A DNA stretch of 23,809 bases, from IMG/VR virus record IMGVR_UViG_3300021365_000119, positions 1 through 23,809 of that record. One strand, given 5' to 3'. The position numbers and the translations under genes were made by a program. The notes beneath the pieces are model-generated. The model searched no databases. It was given only the letters and a program-made list of their open reading frames with translations, and was not told where the DNA came from. The stretch comes from a virus. Of the stretch, positions 7,546 through 16,600 are shown in pieces; position 1 is the stretch's first letter, and every line of letters starts with the position of its first letter.

Positions 7546-9582
7546 ATGGCATTAAACTCGGCAACATTTAAAAGTAATAATGGTAGAGATATAAAATATC
7601 TTAATAAAGATTTTGTACAATTTAGACAAAATCTAATTGAATACGCAAAAACTTATTTTCCAAAAACTCATTCTGATTTCAATGAATCATCACCTGGTAT
7701 GATGTTTATTGAAATGGCATCTTATGTTGGAGATATACTTTCTTATTATACCGATGATTCATTAAAAGAATCATTAATGTTATATGCTGAAGATAAGGCA
7801 AATGTTATTGCTCTTGCAAAGTACTTGGGATATCAACCAAAGGTAACTTCACCAGCAGTAGCAGAAATATCAGTATATCAACTTGTTCCATCAATATATA
7901 ATTCAAATAGTAAAACAGGAACTAATTACGAACCAGATTCTAGATTTTATTTAAGAATAAAAGAAGGAATGATTGTACAATCTTCAAATACAAACACAAA
8001 ATTTAGAACATCTGAGTTACTTGATTTTAATGATAAAAATGATAGAGAGATTACAGTATGGGCATATGACCCTAATGATACAACAAAACCAATTCAATAC
8101 TTGGTTAAAAAAACAATAAAGGCTATATCAGCCGAATTAAAAGAGTTTACATATACATTTGGTAACAACACTTCTTTTTCTAAAATTAATATAGCTGATA
8201 CAAACGTAATTGATATTGTTGATGTAAGAGATTCTAATGGAAACAAGTGGTATAATGTTCCGTATCTTGCACAAGAAATGGTTTATATTGATTATCCAAA
8301 TACCGAACAATATGATAAAGACCTATCACAACACCAAACTGATGGAGTATCAAGAATATTAAAGGTACTAAAAACATCTAGAAGATTTACAACAGAAATA
8401 AATGATGATAATTCAACATCAATTGTATTTGGTGGAGGAACCGCAACAAATGATGAAAGTTTAATTCCAAACTTCAAAAATGTAGGATTGGGATTAAATA
8501 ATTCTATTGATAAACTAGGAGCTTCATTTGACCCATCAAACTTTTTAAAAACAAAATCATATGGCCAGGCACCAAGTGGTGAGTTTACGATACAGTATTT
8601 AGTTGGTGGTGGTGTTGAATCAAATGTTTCCAAGGGTGAACTAACAGCAATACAACGAATTGAATATGATGAAGATACTGATTTATTTACTCCAGCTGAA
8701 TTAAGATTATATAATTCTGGTAAATCATCTGTTGCTGTTGATAATGAAACACCTGCTACTGGTGGAAGAGGAGAAGAAACTATTGATGAAATAAGAGAAA
8801 ATTCATTAGGAAACTTTTCATCTCAAAATAGAGCGGTAACAAGAAAAGATTACCAAGTAAGAGCATTATCACTTCCATCTAAATTTGGTGGTATAGCAAA
8901 AGCATACTGTGCACCAGATGGTGAGTTAGATAATAACTCCCCTGCTTCTATTTTAAATAATCCTAATTCCCTTGAAGAGTTTGCAGGATTAGTTCAGAGT
9001 TTAGGTGATAAAAAATTAACAGAACAGCAAATTAAAGATGAACTAAAAAACTTTTTAGTAAGTAAAAAAGGAAATCAAAACGAAAAAAATAATCCATTTG
9101 CAATTAATTTATATACACTTGGATATGATTCATCAAAAAAATTAAGTACACTAAATCGTGCAGTTAAAGAAAACCTAAAAACATATTTAGGAGAATATAG
9201 AATGTTAACTGATGGTATAAATTTTATAGATGGGTATATTATTAATGTTGGATTAGATTTTGAAATAAGAGTTTATGGTGGATATACTAAAAGAGAAGTT
9301 CTTACTAAGTGTATAAATGAACTAAAAGATTATTTTAATATTGATAATTGGACTTTTAATATGCCAATAAACATTTCTGAAATTGAATTATTAATAGCTG
9401 GTGTAGAAGGAGTACAATCAGTACCAAAGTGTGAAATTACAAACAAATGTTTAGGAAACTATTCATCACATTCTTATAATATATTAGATGCAACCAAGGG
9501 TAAAATGGTTTATCCATCTTTAGACCCATCTGTATTTGAAGTGAAGTTTCCAAACAAAGATATAAAGGGGAGAGTTTTATAA
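7546..9582 (+). CDS. gp6: baseplate wedge protein gp6 (baseplate_J-like)
   Basis: A 678-residue protein matching the gp6 wedge subunit, which forms the inner ring of the baseplate and clamps gp7. The N-terminal region (about 15-98) has the typical DFVQFRQNLIEYAKTYFP then SSPGMMFIEMASYVGDILSY and ALAKYLGYQP. At about 410-455 is the baseplate-J type block TIDEIRENSLGNFSSQNRAVT plus RKDYQVRAL. The C-terminal part (about 560-640) has the GYIINVGLDFEIRVYGGY strand and the ELLIAGVEGVQSV helix-turn seen in gp6. T4 gp6 is 660 residues, so length agrees. The start ATG follows the gp25 stop with one base between. Its own stop shares a base with the next start (TAATG). Confidence 0.93.
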   Translation: MALNSATFKSNNGRDIKYLNKDFVQFRQNLIEYAKTYFPKTHSDFNESSPGMMFIEMASYVGDILSYYTDDSLKESLMLYAEDKANVIALAKYLGYQPKVTSPAVAEISVYQLVPSIYNSNSKTGTNYEPDSRFYLRIKEGMIVQSSNTNTKFRTSELLDFNDKNDREITVWAYDPNDTTKPIQYLVKKTIKAISAELKEFTYTFGNNTSFSKINIADTNVIDIVDVRDSNGNKWYNVPYLAQEMVYIDYPNTEQYDKDLSQHQTDGVSRILKVLKTSRRFTTEINDDNSTSIVFGGGTATNDESLIPNFKNVGLGLNNSIDKLGASFDPSNFLKTKSYGQAPSGEFTIQYLVGGGVESNVSKGELTAIQRIEYDEDTDLFTPAELRLYNSGKSSVAVDNETPATGGRGEETIDEIRENSLGNFSSQNRAVTRKDYQVRALSLPSKFGGIAKAYCAPDGELDNNSPASILNNPNSLEEFAGLVQSLGDKKLTEQQIKDELKNFLVSKKGNQNEKNNPFAINLYTLGYDSSKKLSTLNRAVKENLKTYLGEYRMLTDGINFIDGYIINVGLDFEIRVYGGYTKREVLTKCINELKDYFNIDNWTFNMPINISEIELLIAGVEGVQSVPKCEITNKCLGNYSSHSYNILDATKGKMVYPSLDPSVFEVKFPNKDIKGRVL

Positions 9583-10640
9583 TGTACTATTTCGTAACAG
9601 CATCAAAAGATGCATCAATATACTTACAACAACCAACTCAAAATACTGGATTGGATGAAATACTAGAAGTATCTAAAACATATTATGGTAACTTAAAAGA
9701 TATCGCTCGTTCTTTAATTAAGTTTGATACCACTCCAATATCACAATCAATAGTAAGTGGTGAGATAACAATGAGTTCTGCAGAATTAATACTTAATGAA
9801 TGTGATGTAGATGAAATACCAATTGATTACACATTATATGCATATCCTGTTTCACAATCTTGGGATATGGGAATAGGAACTCGTTTCGATAATATTTCAG
9901 TAGATGGGTGTTCTTGGGAAACGAGAACTACCGAAAATTGGTTAGGAAGTGGATTTGCAACAGGAACATCAGGTTCTTTTAATGGAAAAGGTGGAACATG
10001 GTACACTGGTTCGGCTTCTTCACAATCGTTTTCATATCAAAGTAATAATATCGAAATGGATGTTTTAACTTCACTTAATTCTTGGATTAGTGGTTCGATA
10101 CCAAATGAAGGATGGATTATAAAACACGATTCATCTTTAGAAAATAATACAACAGATTATGGACAATTAAAGTTCTTTTCAAAAGAAACAAATACTATAT
10201 ACCAACCGAAGTTAAGAATTGGTTGGGATGATTCTTCTTTCTCTACTGGTTCTCTTAGTGCACTAACTGCTGATGATATTCATATCACATTTAAGAGATT
10301 AAAAGTAAGATACAAACGAGGAAGTAAACCTACAATCAGAGTTTTTGGGAGAGAAAAATATCCTCTTAAAACTTACACTAACGAATATTCTTATACAGAC
10401 GTATATTATTTACCATCAACTACTTACTATCAGATTAAAGATATAGTAACAGATGAAGTGGTGGTTCCATTTAATGATGACTATACAAAAGTAAGTTGTG
10501 ATTCAAATGGTAATTATTTTAAATTAAATTTAAGTAACTTTGAATATAATAGAGATTACTATATAGAAATAAAAACAAATAGAAGTGGTGTAATTGAATA
10601 CTTTACTGATAAGGATTTAACTTTCACCGTAGAGAAGTAA
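9582..10640 (+). CDS. baseplate/tail structural protein with DNRLRE-like domain
   Basis: A 352-residue beta-rich protein. The first 220 residues resemble a DNRLRE/carbohydrate-binding-like beta-sandwich: TASKDASIYLQQPTQNTGLD, then ARSLIKFDTTPIS (about 42-54), strands ending in YAYPVSQSWDMGIG (about 85-100), and TIYQPKLRIGWD (about 205-216). The rest (about 225-352) is another beta region (KVRYKRGSKPTIRVFGREKY) that reads like Ig- or fibronectin-type domains. DNRLRE domains are common in extracellular fibres and adhesins. Position between gp6 and the other tail genes suggests a peripheral baseplate or short-fibre component, perhaps taking the place of T4 gp8 or gp10, but I see no direct homology to those. 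Start overlaps the gp6 stop by one base, so translation is probably coupled. Confidence 0.68.
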   Translation: MYYFVTASKDASIYLQQPTQNTGLDEILEVSKTYYGNLKDIARSLIKFDTTPISQSIVSGEITMSSAELILNECDVDEIPIDYTLYAYPVSQSWDMGIGTRFDNISVDGCSWETRTTENWLGSGFATGTSGSFNGKGGTWYTGSASSQSFSYQSNNIEMDVLTSLNSWISGSIPNEGWIIKHDSSLENNTTDYGQLKFFSKETNTIYQPKLRIGWDDSSFSTGSLSALTADDIHITFKRLKVRYKRGSKPTIRVFGREKYPLKTYTNEYSYTDVYYLPSTTYYQIKDIVTDEVVVPFNDDYTKVSCDSNGNYFKLNLSNFEYNRDYYIEIKTNRSGVIEYFTDKDLTFTVEK

Positions 10641-10641
10641 A

Positions 10642-11850
10642 ATGGCGTTAAACGATAAATTTAGAATAGACGAGTTAGTCAAAAAAGGTGATAGAGGAAT
10701 CCGTAGAGATGAATCTAATAAAATCGTTGTGCGAAAAAAAAATGGTAAAGAAATAAAACCATTACCAAAATCTCCAAAACCATTTGGTGAAGAAAGAATA
10801 AAAGGAAAATTAATAAAAAATAAACTAAAAGAAGATTTAGTTTATAGAGATGATGATATAAATCCAAACCAAGAAACTTTTTCAGGTGAATCAAATTTAA
10901 ATATTGTTAAACCAAAATATAATGAAGAAGAATTAAAAAAGGCGGTTGATGTAAAGGTTGATGAATTGGTAAAAAATAAAAAACCAAAAAAACCAAGGTA
11001 TATATTATACGAAAAATATGAAAAGAAATTAAATGAAATTACATTATTAAATAATCAATTACAAGAAATAACAAGTGAAAGAGATAATTTAATATCAAGT
11101 GTAGAGACATTAGAAGGTAGTGTTGAAGTTTTAAATTCACAAATTGAAACATTACAATCACAAATAGATTTTCAACAAAGTGAATTTGAAAAATTAACTG
11201 AAAAGTTTGGAGAACTCTCAGTAGATTTTCAAAACTCAGTTATTAAAGGTACAAAAGAAGGAATTGAACGAGTTTCATTAACTGCTCAAACAAGAGGATT
11301 ACAGGCACAGAAGGAAACATTACAATCACAACTTGAATCAGAAAAAGAAATCGTGAAAGCATTACAAGCTTCAAATGAAACACTTCAACAAACAATAGCA
11401 ACAAATGCACAAATATTTGAACAACAAATAGCTCAAGCAAATGCATCAGTAAAGGCTGCACAAGCAACAGCATCAAATGCAGCAAATTCTAAGAAGAAAA
11501 AAATTATATGTAATGAACTTTATCATCAAGGATATTTACCAGAACACATATGGGATGCGGATGAAAGATGGGGAGATAAAAGATTTATTACAGACCCTAA
11601 ATTAGTAATTGGATATCAGATGTGGGCTCGAAAAGTTGTAAAGTTTATGAGAAAGAACCCACAATATACTCCGGCAATTTACTTTTTATGTAAACCATGG
11701 ACAGAGTGGATGGCGTATGATTTAGGAGTGTTACCAAAAAATAATTTAAGAGGACAGTTTACACAATGGGTTGGTAGATACTTCTCTTATATGGTTTATG
11801 ATTTATATGGTGGAGATAAGTTTTACCAAAGATATTTAAAGGCAAATTAA
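10642..11850 (+). CDS. coiled-coil tail protein with ICNELY...GY..WA C-terminal domain
   Basis: A 402-residue protein in three parts. Residues 1-115 are lysine-rich and probably extended. Residues about 120-282 form a long coiled coil with clear heptads (LEGSVEVLNSQIETLQSQI, ETLQSQLESEKEIVKALQ). The C-terminal domain (about 286-402) starts IICNELYHQGYLPEHIWDAD and includes VIGYQMWARKVVKFM and KPWTEWMAYDLGVLP. Domains with this Cys-Asn-Glu-Leu...Gly-Tyr...Trp-Ala pattern occur at the ends of many marine phage tail or fibre proteins; their function is not known to me. The coiled coil suggests a trimeric rod that presents this domain. It is joined to neighbours by one-base gaps with the same TAAAATGGC junction. 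An 18-base word recurs at 11146-11163 and 11314-11331, encoding the heptad piece ETLQSQ. Confidence 0.7.
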   Translation: MALNDKFRIDELVKKGDRGIRRDESNKIVVRKKNGKEIKPLPKSPKPFGEERIKGKLIKNKLKEDLVYRDDDINPNQETFSGESNLNIVKPKYNEEELKKAVDVKVDELVKNKKPKKPRYILYEKYEKKLNEITLLNNQLQEITSERDNLISSVETLEGSVEVLNSQIETLQSQIDFQQSEFEKLTEKFGELSVDFQNSVIKGTKEGIERVSLTAQTRGLQAQKETLQSQLESEKEIVKALQASNETLQQTIATNAQIFEQQIAQANASVKAAQATASNAANSKKKKIICNELYHQGYLPEHIWDADERWGDKRFITDPKLVIGYQMWARKVVKFMRKNPQYTPAIYFLCKPWTEWMAYDLGVLPKNNLRGQFTQWVGRYFSYMVYDLYGGDKFYQRYLKAN

Positions 11851-11851
11851 A

Positions 11852-13681
11852 ATGGCAATTAAAGAATTTAAAGATATAGTAGATAGAAAAGGATACTTAG
11901 TTGAAAGTGAGGATAGAAAAATATTCGAACAAGAACTAACTAAATCTAACTATGGGCTGGGTTGTGATGATATGATTGAATTCATACTTTATGATTCAAA
12001 TGATAATCAACTGCCACAAGGAGAAGATGGAAAACTAGTAAAATACATTTCAACTGATGATGTAGATTACAAAAAGTATTTTTTAAACTTGCCTAAAAAC
12101 CCATATACAAACAAACCAAACGATTCAGATGATTATATTATTGATTTACAACAACTTATATTAGATTCAGGATATTCCAATGGTATCTTTAAAACTCAAG
12201 TAACTTTTTTAAATAGAAGAATTGGTTCTGAGGTGGGTTTAGATAAAACTTGGATACACGAAGTATCGCCATCAAGAACAGAAATTAGAATACTTCCTCT
12301 TAAAAACAAATCAACAGATGAAGATTTAGAAAAAAGATATTCGGTTTTTACAAACAAATCAACTTTTAGAGATGATATAATTTATAACATTAGAGAATAT
12401 ATTGATAGTATCAATCTACAAAAAATTAAAGAATTTATAACTTTCAGAAAAGGAACAGAAGCGGAAGGAAAACAATATATTAATTTAATTAAAAAAGAAT
12501 TTAAAATAAATAATTTTGATTCCTTTTTATTAAAAATAAGAGATAAGTGGATTGAATCAATAAAATATTATGTTGATGGTTATGGTTGGGATATTAAAAA
12601 TATTAATTATGGTAAACCACTTGGAAATAAACAAGAATGTATTGAACTTTCATTAAAAGAATTAAAAACTGATTTAGAATCATCATTAATAAACATTATA
12701 GATAAATTTTTATTTAAAAGAGATATTATAGAAGATAATATTTTAACAAAAGAAGAACAAATAACTTTAGATAAAGTAAAAAATATTTTAAAAACAACAA
12801 CATCTGATGGTATTTATGAAAGTACAATTCCTGAAGATGTATCTGCAATAGTCAGAGGTTGTACAGACCCTAATTCTAAAAACTATAATCCTCTTGCAAA
12901 AGAAGATGATGGTAGTTGTTTATATGACGTGGAAGATATTGAAGTAGCTGGTTGTACAGACCCTAGTTCATTAAACTATAATCCAAATGCAACAGTAGAT
13001 GATGGTTCGTGTAGATATGAAGATACAATACCAACTGTTACTAAACAATATTATGTTTGGTCTGCAACAGCCACTATCAAATGGAAATTAAATGGTGTGG
13101 CAGCTGGAATCGAATCGGGAGTTGAATATGATTCATTTACAATTACACATGATGTAGGACATATAAAATTTGGAATAAATGATGATGTTAGAGAAGTTCC
13201 AAAAATTATTCAAACAGTAAATACCTTTTTCTATTATATTATAAACAGAACAACAACATCAAATTATCAATACTATAATCAAAACAATTTTACAGGATTG
13301 GGTGGATTTGGAAACACTGCAATACCAGACCTTAGTGGATTATATGATGTATATAATAACGACCCATTTGTAGGACAACCTGTAAATGTAACGTATAAAG
13401 ATGAACTAGGAAACACAGTAACATCATTAGAAATATCTGCAGGAGGACAGGTTATGATTTGTGCACAAGAAGGAAGTGTTTCTAATATACCTGGTGTTGA
13501 AGTTATAAAAGGAGATTTATGTGCTACACAACCTAACACAGGAGGTGGAAGTACTGGTGGTGGAAGTGGAAATAACTCAGGTCCTCTTGGTGGAGGTGGT
13601 GGAGGAGGTAGAGATATACCAAATCCAGGTGATGATGAAGTAATAGATAGAGAAGATTTAGATATACAAAATTATAGATAA
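11852..13681 (+). CDS. baseplate protein with two GCTDP/DDGSC modules and Gly-rich tail
   Basis: A 609-residue protein. The first 300 residues look like a far-T4 baseplate protein and contain KTWIHEVSPSRTEIRILPLK (about 132-151), a motif recurrent in large marine phage wedge proteins. Two cysteine modules follow, at residues 336-356 and 367-387. Each has GCTDP, NYNP and DDGSC with a Cys near each end (C337/C356, C368/C387), like short acidic, probably calcium- or disulphide-stabilised modules of secreted Bacteroidetes proteins. Residues about 395-555 are a beta-rich domain, and about 563-592 are Gly/Ser/Asn-rich (GGGSTGGGSGNNSGPLGGGG). The protein likely forms part of the baseplate periphery or connects to fibres. 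It is followed after 16 bases by the 1761-residue gene, whose N-terminus carries a third copy of the module. Confidence 0.72.
   Translation: MAIKEFKDIVDRKGYLVESEDRKIFEQELTKSNYGLGCDDMIEFILYDSNDNQLPQGEDGKLVKYISTDDVDYKKYFLNLPKNPYTNKPNDSDDYIIDLQQLILDSGYSNGIFKTQVTFLNRRIGSEVGLDKTWIHEVSPSRTEIRILPLKNKSTDEDLEKRYSVFTNKSTFRDDIIYNIREYIDSINLQKIKEFITFRKGTEAEGKQYINLIKKEFKINNFDSFLLKIRDKWIESIKYYVDGYGWDIKNINYGKPLGNKQECIELSLKELKTDLESSLINIIDKFLFKRDIIEDNILTKEEQITLDKVKNILKTTTSDGIYESTIPEDVSAIVRGCTDPNSKNYNPLAKEDDGSCLYDVEDIEVAGCTDPSSLNYNPNATVDDGSCRYEDTIPTVTKQYYVWSATATIKWKLNGVAAGIESGVEYDSFTITHDVGHIKFGINDDVREVPKIIQTVNTFFYYIINRTTTSNYQYYNQNNFTGLGGFGNTAIPDLSGLYDVYNNDPFVGQPVNVTYKDELGNTVTSLEISAGGQVMICAQEGSVSNIPGVEVIKGDLCATQPNTGGGSTGGGSGNNSGPLGGGGGGGRDIPNPGDDEVIDREDLDIQNYR
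12857..13012 (+). repeat. tandem GCTDP...DDGSC cysteine modules
   Basis: Two in-frame module copies inside the 609-residue protein: 12857-12919 and 12950-13012, with a 10-residue spacer. The second copy is nearly identical to the copy at 13839-13901 in the next gene: 63 of 71 bases match over 12950-13020 against 13839-13909, and six of the eight differences are synonymous. The first copy is clearly more diverged. Confidence 0.85.
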
Positions 13682-13697
13682 AAACTAGGGTAAGATA

Positions 13698-16600
13698 ATG
13701 GCAAGATTAGCTAATTTTAATAAAGAAAACCAAGAACTCAGAAATGAAAGTATTTTTTTTGATGAAAATGGAGACGGCCTTAACTTAAATTCTGGTGGTG
13801 GTGGCGGAGGTTCATCGAAACCTGTTAATATCATTAGAGGATGTACAGACCCAAGTTCTTTAAATTATAACCCAAGTGCAACAGTAGATGATGGTTCATG
13901 TAAATATGATATATCTACTGAACCTGTAAAAGGAAAAACACTTTCTTTGAGTATAAATCCTAATTTAAAACAATCTAAGATTGTAATAGATGGAAAGGAA
14001 ACAAATGAACTTGCTCCTAAAACGTTAGTATTTACTGCAACTGAATTATTAACTCCAAAAACAATTACTGTTTCAAATTCAAATAAAAAAGCAAAGGAAG
14101 AGTATGTTGTTTATGCTATAAAAAATTCAATTAGAAAAGAAATCAAACCGCTTATTGATATTTTACCTGATGAAGAAACAATATTTGAAAATACTAGGTT
14201 TGAGGAAGTAGGAGTTACAATTTCAGGTGGTGCAATTAAATCATATGGAACATATGATACACCTGAATTACGAAACTTAGGAAACTCTCCACTAAAAATT
14301 TCTTCAATATCTGGTATACCAGATGTTTATACCGGATATACAAGACCAGTTAAACCAATTGTTGTAAAAAGACCTGAATTGATATTAGGTGATGTATTTT
14401 ATGACTATTACACTTTTGTTATTGAAAAAAGAGGAGTCAATAATACAGTAAAAATAGCAAGAGCATTTGATTCTGAATTAGATTCAAAGGGATTATCTGT
14501 TTTACTAAATGGAAATGATGCAGTTTCAACACAGGCAACAGCAACTTTATCATTTACTTTGGAATCAACTAATACACCTTTACCAATACCATATATAGTT
14601 GATATAGATTGTGATTTAGCAGGAGATGGAATTATACAATACATAACTTCTTGGGGAGATAGTGGTAAACTACCAAGTACAGGTAAAATACAATTATCTG
14701 GTGAAAATCTAAATAATCCATCTATTGAATTTTTTGGTATAGGAATATCTTCATATACACATAAGGTATCTTATGAATATATTGGACGTAAGCCAATTGA
14801 AAATATAGATTCTAAGTTTGAAATACAATCATATACTCAAACAATTGTAGTAAAAGCATCAAGAGCAGAAGTAACACCTGCACCAACTAAACCAAATATA
14901 AAAGTTGAAACAGAGATTGTTAAATATAATATTAATAGTGAAGAACCATTAAAGATAGGATATCAAACAAGTTATACAGATGAGGTACTTTATAAGCTTG
15001 GTAAAACAGAAAAAAAATTATCAAGAAGTGGTTCATTAATTTTAACTAAATCTGATTTTTTAAATGGTGTTGGTAACTATATTATTTATTTACAACCAAT
15101 ATCAGAAAGAGGTGGTACTGGAGATTATAAAAAAATAGTAATTAATGTAATTTCAAAAGATTATATACCTGGACCAGACATAACTCATATTAATTATCCA
15201 CAAAACATTAAAGGAGCTGATTTTAAAGAATATGATGTTCCATTTAAAGTTTCTTGGCAATCCATTAATACAAATTATATAAAAATATTTGTAGGTAAAC
15301 AAAGTGATACTACATATTTAGGACAATTCCCTAATGCATCAGTTGCTAATTTTAATGTTGAAGAAGTTTTAAGAAAAGCTGGAGACCGGTTAGATTTAGA
15401 CGCTAATATAATTCAATTCAAATTATTATTTGTACCTTTTAATCAAGAAGGAGATGAATTAACAGAAGGTAAAGTAGAGGAAATAAGTATTACGTTTGAT
15501 AAGGGGGATTTAAAATTAAGAAGAGGAAATGTAGTAGCTGATTTAAGACAATCATTCTTATCTAATATAGATAACAATAAATTAATTAAAGATACCTCAC
15601 CATTACTTTCACATTATTTACATATTGGAAATGGTGATAATAAATTAATATCAACATGGGGTATTGATGATTTAACATTTTCAGAAAAATATAATGATTT
15701 AGAAACAAATGAAGTAAAATATAAAAATGTAGAAAAATCATTAGTTTTAAAATTATATGAACCACTACCAAGAAACATTAATACAAATGATGTGGTATGG
15801 GTTTCAAAAATACAATCAGTTCCTTTAATTGATACTATTGAAATTACAGAAGATTTTTCAAAAGAATGTACACCATTAATTCCTAACTTTAATTTAAATG
15901 TTACTGATTCAATTGGATATGAAGTATTGGATGATTTAATTGCAAGTGGTTCATCATCATCGACAGAACTTGTAAATGAGTTTGTTTCTTCTAGTAACTT
16001 TAGTTTATCAAGTTTTAATATACAGTTCGTAAAACGAAAAGAAGTAGTATTTGAAGAATATAGTGGGTCATCTGCAAATATAATTATACCAACAGGAGAT
16101 GATGTTTATAATTGGGATTCTTTTGTAAAGTATTCCTCTGCAGAAGAAAGAAGTGAAAACTTTTTATATAAGGTAAAACTAATAGAAGCATATTCTTCTT
16201 CAGTTGCCGATATTAATACACGAGTTTCTACTGTATCATTATCAAATGAAAAAACAAAATTAGAAAGTAAAATTAATGATGTTAAAAAAGGATTTGATTC
16301 TTTTGAAAGTTATTTATACAACTCAACTGGTTCATTAACTTATCCTGGTGCGGGATTAAACGAATTATCTGCATCAACAGATTCATCTGTTACTGGTTGG
16401 CACACTCATATAATATCATCATCAAGGCATTATGACTATTATAATCCATCAAGATTATCATACAACTTACCAGAATATATAAAAGAAGATGATAAGAATG
16501 ATGAATTTACTTTATTCTTTGATATGATAGGTCAACATTTTGATATTATACATACTCACATTAAAGGTATTTCACAATCTAAAAAATTAGAACATAAACA

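Noticed and set aside
11146-11331. 18-base direct repeat (GAAACATTACAATCACAA) at 11146 and 11314
   Set aside because: It encodes the same heptad piece of a coiled coil, so repetition is explained by protein structure and codon preference; no mobile-element or CRISPR pattern.
11243-11485. Leucine-rich open frame on the minus strand
   Set aside because: It is the mirror of the glutamine-rich coiled coil of the forward gene; no start signals and no support for transcription.
13279-13539. Minus-strand frame of 86 codons, and similar ones at 8292-8633, 5174-5467, 4702-4977 and 17996-18277
   Set aside because: All lie wholly inside well-supported forward genes and have no promoter, ribosome site or recognisable product.
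16313-16325. TATTTATA-like words inside coding regions, e.g. near 16315 and 22484
   Set aside because: They match only part of the 12-base motif, lie inside genes, and are expected by chance in such AT-rich DNA.
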